This document shows positions 1-7,359 of a stretch of 14,290 bases of DNA, piece after piece (the first letter of the stretch is position 1; each line of letters opens with the position of its first letter). A program made the translations under genes and the position numbers. Source of the stretch: JAWLEV01 sp041685915 (GTDB taxonomy: Bacteria > Chloroflexota > Anaerolineae > UBA1429); NCBI GenBank assembly GCA_041685915.1, contig JAWLEV010000070.1, positions 1-14,290 of the forward strand, in the 5' to 3' direction. A model generated the notes under the pieces. That model worked only from the letters and a program-made list of their open reading frames with translations. It was not told the origin of the DNA and made no database searches.

Positions 1-378
1 AATGACGTGGCCGTAGACGAATTGGTGGCTGCCGGGGGCCTCCCCGAACGCAACAGATTGCTCATGCAGATCTATGCCGACGTCACGGGGCGAGAGATCA
101 AAGTTGTCGGTACGGCCCAGGCCGGCGCGCTCGGCTCGGCCATGCACGGCGCAGTGGCCGCGGGCCAGGGCGCTGGCGGCTATGATACCATTCAGGACGC
201 GGCGGCTGAGGTGGCCCACCTGCGGGACGAGGTATATGTCCCCGATCCCCATAGTGAAGAGGTCTACGACGAACTCTATGCCGAGTACGTGCGGCTGCAT
301 GACTATTTCGGGCGCGGCGCCAACGACGTCATGAAGCGCCTCAAGCGCATCAGCGCCGAAGCCATGGAACTGGAATAG
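1..378 (+). CDS. araB: Ribulokinase, C-terminal fragment (FGGY kinase)
   Basis: This is the last 125 codons of an open reading frame that enters from the left edge and ends at TAG. The family phosphorylates L-ribulose with ATP in cytoplasmic L-arabinose catabolism. The visible part belongs to the C-terminal actin-like ATPase lobe. Recognisable segments are AAGGLPERNRLLMQIYADV followed by TGREIKV, the GSAMHGAVAAG helix that follows the nucleotide-binding region, and the ending LHDYFGRGANDVMKRLK, which is characteristic of the ribulokinase type seen in Gram-positive and thermophilic bacteria rather than of xylulokinase or glycerol kinase. The start codon and the sugar-binding lobe lie outside the window. 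An internal GTG at 7 is not a credible start because the frame is open to base 1. The gene converges on priA with a 5-bp gap. Family assignment is confident; specificity is inferred from these C-terminal motifs only. Confidence 0.9.
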   Translation, partial: NDVAVDELVAAGGLPERNRLLMQIYADVTGREIKVVGTAQAGALGSAMHGAVAAGQGAGGYDTIQDAAAEVAHLRDEVYVPDPHSEEVYDELYAEYVRLHDYFGRGANDVMKRLKRISAEAMELE

Positions 379-383
379 ATCCC

Positions 384-2969
384 CTACAACACCGACACGG
401 GATCCACGTCCACGCGCCAGCCCAGGGGGAAGCGCATATGGCGTAGCAGCCTGTGGGGGTCCTTCCCCCGCACCAGGATCTGCCAGCGATATTTGCCGCG
501 CAGACGCGAGAAAAAGGCGGGAGCCGGGCCGATCAGGTCCACCTGGGGCAGCCCCAGGCGCGCGATTCGGTGCTCCAGGATGCGGTGCAGGCGCTCGGCC
601 TCCCGCTCTGCCTTTTGCGCGTTGGAGTGCACGTACAGGAGTTTGACGATTCGACTGAGGGGCGGATACCAGTGCTCCCGCCGGAAGGCGATCTCCTGAG
701 TATAGAACCCCTCGTAATCGTGCTCGCTGGCCCGCTGGATGGCCGGATGCTCCGGCGTGTAGGTCTGCACGATCACCTTGCCCCCCAGGATGCTCCGCCC
801 CGCCCGCCCCGCCACCTGCGTCAGTAACTGGAACGTCCGCTCGGCCGCGCGAAAGTCGGGCAGGTTGAGGACGGTGTCCGCCGAGATCACCCCCACCAGG
901 GTCACCCGGGGCAAATCCAGCCCCTTGGCGATCATCTGGGTGCCGATCATGATGTCGGCCTCGCGCCTCATAAAGCGATCGAGTATTTCCTGGTGGCTGG
1001 ATTTGCCTCGCGTGGTGTCCAGGTCCCAGCGCACGATCCGCGCCTGGGGATAGGCCTCCCGCGTCACCTCCTCCACCCGTTCCGTGCCCACGCCAAAGAA
1101 CTTGATGCGGCGGCTCCAGCACTCGGGACACTGTGTCGGGGAGGCCGTCCGATAGTTGCAGTGGTGACAGACGAGATCGCGATCGGAGGAATGATAGGTG
1201 AGGGGAACGTCGCAGCGCGGACACCTGAGCACGTGCCCACAGTCCCGGCACATGACAAAGGTGGCGTTCCCCCGGCGATTCAAAAAGAGGATGATCTGCT
1301 CCTCCGCCGCCAGGGCCGCCTCCATCTCTTGGCGCAGGGAGCGGCTGAAAATGCTCGTGTTGTGGGCCCGCAGTTCGGCGCGCATGTCCACCACCTCTAC
1401 GGGGGGCAGAGGGGCGTGCATGGCCTCCTTTTCTATGGGGCGAAAGCGGATGCGCTCCTCCGGCAGTCCCTCTCTCTGCTCCTCCAGGATGCGCCGGTGG
1501 CCCATGATGCGCCGGGGCATCTGCAGTTTCCGGTAGAGGCCGCGCTCGGCGCGGTAGGTTGAGGTCAGGTCCGGCGTGGCGCTGCCAAAGATGCAGGTGG
1601 CGCCGGTCAGCTCGGCCAGCCTGGCCGCCACGTCGCGGGTGTGATAGCGGGGCGTCTGCTGTTGCTTATACGTCCATTCGTGGGCCTCATCCAGGACGAT
1701 CAGCCCCAGATCGGATATGGGGGCAAAGATGGCCGAGCGGGCCCCTATCACCAGCCGCAGGTCGCCCGATCGCAGCCGGCGCCACTGATCGTACCGTTCG
1801 CCCTCGGAGAGCTGGCTGTGCATGACGGCGATGGTGTCGGGAAAGCGAGCGCCGAAACGGCGAATCGTCTGAGGGGTGAGGGCGATCTCGGGCACCAGGA
1901 CGATGGCCCCCCTACCCTGTGCCAACACCCGGGCCACGGCCCGTAAATAGATCTCTGTCTTGCCGCTGCCCGTGACGCCCTGCAGCAAAAAGGGCCGCCC
2001 CTGCGGCTCTGTCAGGTCCTCGGCGATGGTGCGCCATACGGCGTCCTGATCCCCCGTCAGTTCAGGGGGCTGGATGGGCACGAAACGCTGCCCTTCCAGG
2101 GGATCGCGCCATACCTGGCGTTTCCCCCGCTCGACGACCCCCTTTTCTTCCAGGGCGTTGATGACAGAATAGGAGGCCCCCGTCTCCTTCCGCACCTGCC
2201 GCAGGGGCGTCCAACCCTTGCCCGCCTCCCCCCGCGCCAGCAAATAGTCCAGCACGTCGCGTTGTCTGTGGGCCCGCTTCGAGGGATAATCTTCCTCTGC
2301 ATCATAGGAGGGCGATACCCTGACGACGGCGACGCGCTTGGGACGCACCCTGGGCGCCCCGATCTCTCGCTTTCTGGTGGCCCATCCGTGGTCCACCAAC
2401 TGGTCCACGACGGATCGCCAGTTGTCCTGCTCTGTGGCGCGAGAGATTTGCCTGTACGTAAGCGGCCCCATCTCGCGCAATAGGGAAAGGATCTCCGCCT
2501 GGGCCTCGGTGTTCGTATCGGCCTCCACATCGGGGACGGCCTCCACGATCACCTGGGGCTTGCGTAGCATCCCGGGGGGCAGCATTTGGCGGATGGTCTG
2601 TTGTATGGGGGATAGGTAATAGTCGCTGATCCAGTAGGCCAGGTCGATCTGCGCCAGAGAGAGCACGGGTTCGGGGTCCATGATCTGATCGACGTCCCGC
2701 GTCTTTTGCACAGGAGAGGTGTCGTCCAGATTCACGATCACCCCCTGCAGATAGCGGCTGCCAAAGGGGATACCCACCAGCTGCCCCACATCGATGCCCT
2801 CTCGCATCTCTGGTGGCACATGATAGTGAAAGGTTCGGGTCAGGTGATCTTTGTCCTCGGGATCGAGTTCCATGTCCTCCCGCGAGGTGACTTTTTGTTT
2901 AAGGGAGGTGAGCACCACGACGACGGCATAGAGGGCGTCGGCTTTCTTTTCTTGAGGGTGAGAGGCCAT
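384..2969 (-). CDS. priA: Primosomal protein N' / replication restart helicase PriA
   Basis: An 861-residue superfamily 2 3'-to-5' DNA helicase that reloads the replisome at stalled forks. Order: N-terminal 3'-DNA-binding region (about 12-135, with FHYHVPPEM and VGIPFG), winged-helix-like segments (about 155-290), Walker A GVTGSGKT (331-338), Walker B/motif II DEAH (427-430) with WTYKQQQTPRYHTRD after it, motif III GSATP (462-466), then a zinc module with eight cysteines (C574, C577, C583, C586, C601, C604, C614, C617) inserted between the helicase lobes, GTQMIAKGLDLP (676-687), motif VI QVAGRAGR (718-725) and the C-terminal domain. It is longer than the usual roughly 730 residues because of an N-terminal extension with a charged insert (about 22-42), the long winged-helix region, and an insert at about 488-520. 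Motif II is DEAH rather than the common DEEH. The ATG directly follows the amrB stop codon, so translational coupling is likely. Confidence 0.95.
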   Translation of the reverse strand: MASHPQEKKADALYAVVVVLTSLKQKVTSREDMELDPEDKDHLTRTFHYHVPPEMREGIDVGQLVGIPFGSRYLQGVIVNLDDTSPVQKTRDVDQIMDPEPVLSLAQIDLAYWISDYYLSPIQQTIRQMLPPGMLRKPQVIVEAVPDVEADTNTEAQAEILSLLREMGPLTYRQISRATEQDNWRSVVDQLVDHGWATRKREIGAPRVRPKRVAVVRVSPSYDAEEDYPSKRAHRQRDVLDYLLARGEAGKGWTPLRQVRKETGASYSVINALEEKGVVERGKRQVWRDPLEGQRFVPIQPPELTGDQDAVWRTIAEDLTEPQGRPFLLQGVTGSGKTEIYLRAVARVLAQGRGAIVLVPEIALTPQTIRRFGARFPDTIAVMHSQLSEGERYDQWRRLRSGDLRLVIGARSAIFAPISDLGLIVLDEAHEWTYKQQQTPRYHTRDVAARLAELTGATCIFGSATPDLTSTYRAERGLYRKLQMPRRIMGHRRILEEQREGLPEERIRFRPIEKEAMHAPLPPVEVVDMRAELRAHNTSIFSRSLRQEMEAALAAEEQIILFLNRRGNATFVMCRDCGHVLRCPRCDVPLTYHSSDRDLVCHHCNYRTASPTQCPECWSRRIKFFGVGTERVEEVTREAYPQARIVRWDLDTTRGKSSHQEILDRFMRREADIMIGTQMIAKGLDLPRVTLVGVISADTVLNLPDFRAAERTFQLLTQVAGRAGRSILGGKVIVQTYTPEHPAIQRASEHDYEGFYTQEIAFRREHWYPPLSRIVKLLYVHSNAQKAEREAERLHRILEHRIARLGLPQVDLIGPAPAFFSRLRGKYRWQILVRGKDPHRLLRHMRFPLGWRVDVDPVSVL

Positions 2970-3836
2970 CTAAGTCTCGATGAATATCACCGCGCCATAG
3001 CCCACCGCGTCCCTGGGCTGCCCCATGGGCCTCGCCTCGTGGCTGGTCGTGTAATGTAATACGACCCCCTCATCGGCACCTCGCCCCAGGGCATAGCCCA
3101 TGGTGGCGGCGATGGCGCCGGCGCCGCAGGCGTTGTGATGGGTCTGGGCCTCCTCGACGACCTCGGACGCTCGCATCTCCCTGGCCAGTCGAAGCAGGCG
3201 GCGGTCGTTCTCTTTCATCCACTCCAGCCCCGAGGTGCCCATGCCGGCGGGGGTGAATCCGTAGCGCGGACCATAGTGGGTGAGGTCGCTGCTGCCGATG
3301 GCCACGACGCGGCGCTCAACCCCCTTGGCCACCTCAGCGATCCTCCGCCCCAGATCGTGGGCCTGGGAAAACGGGGGGATGGCCAGGGGCAGGATGCTGG
3401 CCTCTGGGAACAGGTACTTTATAAAGGGCAACTGCACCTCGATGGAATGCTCGGAGGCGTGGGCCTGAGGCTTATCCACCACCTCGCCCTCCAGTTCCTC
3501 CAGCAGGCGACGGGCCAGTTCCTCGTCGACGGGCAGGGTGCCCAAAGGGGTCTCCCATTCCCCCGAACCGTACAGGCTCGGGGCATTCACGCCTCCCCTG
3601 TGTATGGCCCCCAAGAGGAGAAACGTCTCCGGCGGCGTCCCGGTATCCAGGGCGGAAAATACGCGCCCGGCGGTGGGGCCGGAGAAATCCCAGCCCGCAT
3701 GGGGCACCACGCCGCCCCAGATCGTGCCTTCCACCGCTTCCAGCTCGACGTCGAGATACGCTTCCACCTCTTGCCTGCAGGTGCGCTCGCCCTGAGGATA
3801 GAACATGCCAGCAACTGTGGGATGACGAATGGGCAT
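2970..3836 (-). CDS. amrB: MEMO-family protein (AmmeMemoRadiSam system protein B)
   Basis: A 288-residue member of the MEMO1/AmmeMemoRadiSam B family, which has a fold related to extradiol dioxygenases and binds a metal ion. Its bacterial substrate is not established. Full family length with all hallmark motifs: VPHAGWDFSG (44-53), GAIHRGG (76-82), SEHSIEVQLPF (128-138), GSSDLTHYG (181-189) and HNACGAG (234-240). H46, H79 and C237 correspond to the metal-ligand triad described for human MEMO1, and D184/H187 to its second conserved pair. The ATG is preceded by a strong Shine-Dalgarno (AAAGGAGG). The stop codon TAG is immediately followed by the priA ATG, so the two genes probably form one operon. 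The usual genetic partners, an AMMECR1-like protein (A) and a radical SAM protein, are not found anywhere in this window, so the gene is a local orphan. Family is certain; function is unknown. Confidence 0.92.
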   Translation of the reverse strand: MPIRHPTVAGMFYPQGERTCRQEVEAYLDVELEAVEGTIWGGVVPHAGWDFSGPTAGRVFSALDTGTPPETFLLLGAIHRGGVNAPSLYGSGEWETPLGTLPVDEELARRLLEELEGEVVDKPQAHASEHSIEVQLPFIKYLFPEASILPLAIPPFSQAHDLGRRIAEVAKGVERRVVAIGSSDLTHYGPRYGFTPAGMGTSGLEWMKENDRRLLRLAREMRASEVVEEAQTHHNACGAGAIAATMGYALGRGADEGVVLHYTTSHEARPMGQPRDAVGYGAVIFIET

Positions 3837-3878
3837 TCACGTCCTCCTTTCATCAAACGATTAAAGGAAACTGACGAA

Positions 3879-3899
3879 ACCCGATCGATCCGATCGGGT
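3879..3899 (-). terminator. Hairpin between gmk and amrB, candidate terminator
   Basis: A perfect 8-bp inverted repeat, ACCCGATC / GATCGGGT, with a 5-nt loop lies 39 bp past the gmk stop codon. On the minus strand it is followed by a moderately T-rich stretch (TTTCGTCAGTTTCCTTT) rather than a clean T run. It could end gmk transcription. It also leaves only about 40 bp for a promoter of amrB, where I find no convincing -35/-10 pair, so partial read-through into amrB-priA is possible. Confidence 0.5.
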
Positions 3900-3937
3900 G
3901 CGCACGGGCGCGCCTTTGCCGGGTTGGGATCGCCTCC

Positions 3938-4600
3938 TTACACGCTTATCGGCTGGCGCCCGACGCGGCACCTTTCGGCCTCCATGATGGCGATGGTCTG
4001 GCGCACCGTGTCGTCGAGCCGCCCTTGACGATTGACCACGGCGTAGCGAAATCTCTCCATGCGACGCATCTCGGTCACCGCCGTCTCCAGCCGTTCCCGT
4101 AACTGGGCGGGCGAATCGCCTCCCCGCCCGCGCAGGCGTCGCGCCAGGATGTCGAGGGAAGGGGGGGCGAGAAAGATGGTCAACGCCTGAGGCACGATTT
4201 CGCTCACGGTGGCCGCGCCCTGAATGTCGACGCGCATGACCACGTCCTGGCCGCTGGCCAGGGCGTCCTGCACCTCGGCCTTGGGAACCCCCTTGTACTG
4301 GCCGTACACCTGGGCATATTCCAGGAGCTCGTCGTCCTCGATCATCCCTTCGAATTCTTCTGTGCTCACAAAATGATAGTCACGGCCGTCCTCCTCGTCG
4401 GGACGAGGTGCCCGATCCGTGGCCGTGACCACAAAATGAAAGGGATAACCGATCTCCTGCATCCGCTCCACGACGCTATCCTTGCCCACGCCCGAGGGGC
4501 CCGAGATGACCACCAGCAGGGGAGGAGGATTCAGATAGCGATCAACCTTGGCAAAGGCTTCCTCCGCTCCGGTCGGCTCACTGTATTCGCCTTCCCTCAA
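3938..4600 (-). CDS. gmk: Guanylate kinase
   Basis: A 220-residue cytoplasmic kinase that converts GMP and ATP to GDP and ADP. P-loop SGPSGVGKDS (33-42), GMP-binding segment TDRAPRPDEEDGRDYHF (61-77), LLEYAQVYGQYKGVP (92-106), DIQGA (125-129), and the lid region RRLRGRGGDSPAQLRERL (154-171). After the invariant lysine K40 it has Asp-Ser where the textbook sequence has Ser-Thr. The start is TTG: an in-frame stop lies upstream and the first in-frame ATG falls after the P-loop, so TTG is the best choice, with GAAGGGA six bases before it. This gives an N-terminal extension of about 26 residues before the core. A nine-codon mini-ORF (ATG at 4621-4623) ends at a TGA overlapping the TTG. The gene stands between two hairpins and may be its own transcription unit. 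Identity is confident; start is moderate. Confidence 0.94.
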   Translation of the reverse strand: MREGEYSEPTGAEEAFAKVDRYLNPPPLLVVISGPSGVGKDSVVERMQEIGYPFHFVVTATDRAPRPDEEDGRDYHFVSTEEFEGMIEDDELLEYAQVYGQYKGVPKAEVQDALASGQDVVMRVDIQGAATVSEIVPQALTIFLAPPSLDILARRLRGRGGDSPAQLRERLETAVTEMRRMERFRYAVVNRQGRLDDTVRQTIAIMEAERCRVGRQPISV

Positions 4601-4717
4601 CGCATGTCCCTTCTTGCAGACATTTCCCCGTCAGATAAATAAAACGAGGGATTTGGCAAAGTCCGAATCCATGTCCGCACCTATTCTCTGACAAAAAATA
4701 CTCTTGATAGAAGCCGA

Positions 4718-4744
4718 CTCCCTGTCCCCTAAAGGGACCTGGAG
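4718..4744 (-). terminator. 27-bp dyad between darA and gmk, candidate terminator
   Basis: A symmetric interrupted palindrome: CTCC-CT-GTCCC-ctaaa-GGGAC-CT-GGAG. The 4-bp and 5-bp stem segments are separated by a symmetric CT/CT internal loop. It starts 23 bp beyond the darA stop codon. On the minus strand a TATTTTTTG run follows, but about 17 nt after the hairpin rather than directly. It most likely ends the GNAT-R3H-tmk-darA transcript; an operator for gmk is the alternative. Confidence 0.45.
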
Positions 4745-4766
4745 TTTCAGCCCCTTGCGACCCGCA

Positions 4767-5102
4767 TCAATATCTTACCAGACGCTCCACATCAAGGATG
4801 AACACGACGGCCCCGCCGACTTCTACTTCCATGGGCTCCGACAAATATAGTTCGCCCGGTTCCGTCACCGGGGGCAGCGGGTTGACATACTGGGTCCGCG
4901 TGTGACAGTTGCGTTCCATGATCTCCAGTATCTCGGGAACGTTCTCCTCGTCCGCTCCCACAAGCAGGGTCGCGTTACCCTCCCGCAGGAATCCACCGGT
5001 GGAGGCCACCTTTGTGGAGGAATATCCTCCCTCACGTAAACCAGCAACTAGGTCGTCCACATCGTCACTATGAACGATGCTGACAAGCAATTTCATGCTC
5101 AT
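4767..5102 (-). CDS. darA: Cyclic-di-AMP receptor, DarA/PstA (PII-like) family
   Basis: A 111-residue PII-like signalling protein of the family whose Firmicute members (DarA/YaaQ, PstA) are trimers that bind cyclic di-AMP. Hallmarks: MKLLVSIVHSDDVDDL at the start of the domain, the ligand-loop motif STGGFLREGN (34-43), LLVGADEENVPEIL, and the C-terminal MEVEVGGAVVFILDVER (91-107). The chosen ATG at 5100-5102 has AGGGAG 8 bases upstream. A second ATG two codons later, giving MKLLV, fits the family N-terminus equally well and has AAAGGA in front. An in-frame TTG at 5124-5126 is less likely. It follows tmk by 27 bp, reproducing the tmk-darA linkage known in Firmicutes. Downstream effectors are not visible. 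Family is confident; exact start is ambiguous by two residues. Confidence 0.9.
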   Translation of the reverse strand: MSMKLLVSIVHSDDVDDLVAGLREGGYSSTKVASTGGFLREGNATLLVGADEENVPEILEIMERNCHTRTQYVNPLPPVTEPGELYLSEPMEVEVGGAVVFILDVERLVRY

Positions 5103-5129
5103 CCTTTTATCTCCCTTATAGTTCAAGCC

Positions 5130-5786
5130 TCAAAAGTTTGTTGTATCTGCTCTATCCTCCGTGGAAAAAAGCCCTTCCACATGATCCAGCACCGTCTCAT
5201 GGAGGGCCTCGATGGATCGGGTGGCATCAAGAATGAGCCAACGGTCATCATCCTGTCGCGCCATCTCCAGATATCCCTCACGTACGCGGCGATGAAAGGC
5301 CAGGGCCTGCTGATCCATGCGGTTCCACTCCCCCCGTCCCTCTCGCTGGTCGCGCTGCTTCCTTCCCAGACCCTCGGCCACCGCCAGATCGAGATAGATG
5401 ACCAGATCTGGATAGACCTTTTCCGTGGCAAAATCTGAAATAGATGTGAGCATGGCCAGTTCCAGACCATGCCCATATCCCTGATAGGCCAGGGTCGATT
5501 CCGCATAGCGGTCGGATACCACGATGGCTCCCCGCTCCAGGGCCGGAAGGATGACCTCTTCCACATGTTGTGCCCTTGCCGCCGAGTAGAGGAGCGCCTC
5601 CGTCTTGGGGGCCATGCTCTCGTTGCCTATGTCGTGCAGGATATCGCGTATCTGTTCCCCGATGGCCGTGCCTCCGGGTTCCCGGGTCTGGACGACGTCC
5701 AGGCCCTGTGCCTCCAGTGCCTGGCACAGAAGCCTGGCCTGCGTCGTCTTGCCACTTCCATCCGGTCCCTCGAAACTGACAAACAT
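5130..5786 (-). CDS. tmk: Thymidylate kinase (dTMP kinase)
   Basis: A 218-residue kinase that phosphorylates dTMP to dTDP for dTTP synthesis. P-loop GPDGSGKTT (7-15), TREPGGTAIGEQIR (34-47), DRYAESTLAYQGYGHGL (92-108, the DRx substrate and magnesium motif) and a lid segment RDQREGRGEWNRMD (145-158) are all present at standard spacing and length. The arginine-rich lid with a plain P-loop is the common bacterial type. ATG start, with AGGA five bases upstream. It lies 13 bp after the R3H ATPase gene and 27 bp before darA, so it is an internal gene of the minus-strand operon starting near 8380. Assignment is secure. Confidence 0.95.
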   Translation of the reverse strand: MFVSFEGPDGSGKTTQARLLCQALEAQGLDVVQTREPGGTAIGEQIRDILHDIGNESMAPKTEALLYSAARAQHVEEVILPALERGAIVVSDRYAESTLAYQGYGHGLELAMLTSISDFATEKVYPDLVIYLDLAVAEGLGRKQRDQREGRGEWNRMDQQALAFHRRVREGYLEMARQDDDRWLILDATRSIEALHETVLDHVEGLFSTEDRADTTNF

Positions 5787-5800
5787 CTATTCCTGGACCT

Positions 5801-7336
5801 TTACCGCTTTCTATACAGCGTCACGGCGCGGGCGGATCCGTTCCCCGAACTGCGCGAGAGCAGCTCCGCGTCACGGGCGAACTCGTGCTGCAGGCGGCGG
5901 ACGTACGATTCTCGGGGAGATAACTGCACGGACCCCCGCTGACCGGTCTTGATCAGCGTGGCAGCCTCCCGCGCCTCCTCAAGGGCCTCCTGTGTCGAAC
6001 TCTCCTCCTCGCTCAGGCCAAAGATCTCCAGTAGATATTTCTGCATCTGCGTGACCGTGTTGTTACGCAGGACATAGATGGGAATCCCCTTGCGCTCCGC
6101 ATCCTCCAGGATCTTGGGCTGCTTGCGATAGTACGGGCGCAGGGTAAAGACCACGTCGGCGTCCAGCAGTTCACTCTCCAGGAGCACGGGCAGGTCCAGC
6201 TGTTGGCTTGCCTCGCGAAAACGATCCTGGTTCAGCCCATAGGGATATACGCGCAGCGCCGAGTTCCGCCTCTTGCGCAGACGCCTGGTCTCCTGCCCCT
6301 TTGTCGCTCCCTTTCGCAGCGGCGGCTTGACCGCCTCTTCCTTGCCCTTGAAGGTCTTTATCTCTCCCTCCGGATGGCGCACGCGCATCTCGGGAGCCAG
6401 ACTGCGCCCTCGCAGGATGGCATCCACGGCCTCGGCCACGTCCGCCTGAACCGCGACCCGATCCCAATCTTTGATCTCTACCAGGGAGTCGAATGTCGGC
6501 GGAGCCTTGCGCTCCAGGACCGACTTTTGCGTTCCTCGTCGCCGCGCTTCCTCATCGCTCAGGGTGACCGACTGGATGCCTCCCACCAGATCGCACAGGG
6601 TGGGGTTCATCAGCAGGTTATCGAGGGTGTTGCCGTGGGCCGTGCCCACCAATTGCACCCCTCGCTCGGCGATGGTGCGCGCGGCGGCGGCCTCCAGTTC
6701 GGTGCCGATCTCGTCGATCACGATGACCTCGGGCATATGGTTCTCGACCGCCTGGATCATGATATTGTGCTGCTGGGAAGGTGTGGGCACCTGCATACGC
6801 CGCGCCCGCCCGATGGCCGGATGGGGGATGTCCCCATCGCCGCCGATCTCGTTCGACGTGTCCACGATAACCACCCGCTTGTCCTCGGCCAGGATGCGCG
6901 CCACCTCTCGCAGCATGGTCGTCTTGCCCACGCCGGGACGCCCCAACAGCAGCAGGCTGTTGCCCGATTCCACGATATCGCGGATGATGTCCACCGTACC
7001 GTAGACGGCGCGTCCCACGCGGCAGGTCAGGCCGATGATGCGCCCCTGCCGGTTGCGCATGGCAGAGATGCGGTGGAGCGTTCGCTCTATCCCCGCACGG
7101 TTATCCCCGCCAAAGTCTGTAATTTCGGAAACGACGCTGTCGATCTCCTCCTGTGTCACCTCTCTATCGATAACTTTTGCTTCGCCATCTATATATCGTG
7201 CTTCGCACGGTCGCCCTACATCTAGTATAACTTCCAACAGGCTACCTAGTCGGTCTGCTTTGCGCAGATTCTTGGCAATCTCTTTGGGAAGTACGTCGAT
7301 GAGGGCATCAATATCGTCTGTAATTTTCAGAGACAT
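5801..7336 (-). CDS. R3H-domain, SpoIIIAA-like AAA ATPase (single-stranded nucleic-acid-binding family)
   Basis: A 511-residue protein of the family typified by Ycf45 and by R3H-containing ATPases of bacteria and plastids; its job is not established. N-terminal region (1-100), then an AAA-type ATPase core: Walker A GRPGVGKTT (132-140), DTSNEIGGDGDIPHPAIG (159-176) and Walker B VIVIDEIG (204-211), with the sensor-like segment GTAHGNTL (231-238). A lysine/arginine-rich linker (about 327-358) leads to a region with RVYPYGL and DVVFTLRPYYRKQP (394-407), and the end carries an R3H domain (about 473-511) with the R-x3-H signature at R480/H484, predicted to bind single-stranded nucleic acid. ATG start with GGAGG just upstream. 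It lies between the GNAT-like gene (23-bp gap) and tmk. A role in nucleic-acid metabolism is inferred from the domains only. Confidence 0.88.
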   Translation of the reverse strand: MSLKITDDIDALIDVLPKEIAKNLRKADRLGSLLEVILDVGRPCEARYIDGEAKVIDREVTQEEIDSVVSEITDFGGDNRAGIERTLHRISAMRNRQGRIIGLTCRVGRAVYGTVDIIRDIVESGNSLLLLGRPGVGKTTMLREVARILAEDKRVVIVDTSNEIGGDGDIPHPAIGRARRMQVPTPSQQHNIMIQAVENHMPEVIVIDEIGTELEAAAARTIAERGVQLVGTAHGNTLDNLLMNPTLCDLVGGIQSVTLSDEEARRRGTQKSVLERKAPPTFDSLVEIKDWDRVAVQADVAEAVDAILRGRSLAPEMRVRHPEGEIKTFKGKEEAVKPPLRKGATKGQETRRLRKRRNSALRVYPYGLNQDRFREASQQLDLPVLLESELLDADVVFTLRPYYRKQPKILEDAERKGIPIYVLRNNTVTQMQKYLLEIFGLSEEESSTQEALEEAREAATLIKTGQRGSVQLSPRESYVRRLQHEFARDAELLSRSSGNGSARAVTLYRKR

Positions 7337-7359
7337 AATCCTCCATCATACGTCACATA

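Noticed and set aside
378..404. GATCCC...GGGATC inverted repeat at the araB/priA convergence as a two-way terminator
   Set aside because: The stem is only 6 bp with a 15-nt loop and no T run on either side; it lies partly within the priA coding end.
993..1562. 189-residue plus-strand frame, and other plus-strand frames, inside priA
   Set aside because: Antisense to conserved PriA motifs, low-complexity composition typical of GC-rich shadow frames, no ribosome-binding site.
6203..7225. 340-residue plus-strand frame opposite the R3H ATPase gene
   Set aside because: Exactly opposite the well-conserved ATPase core; no recognisable domain; a GC-driven shadow.
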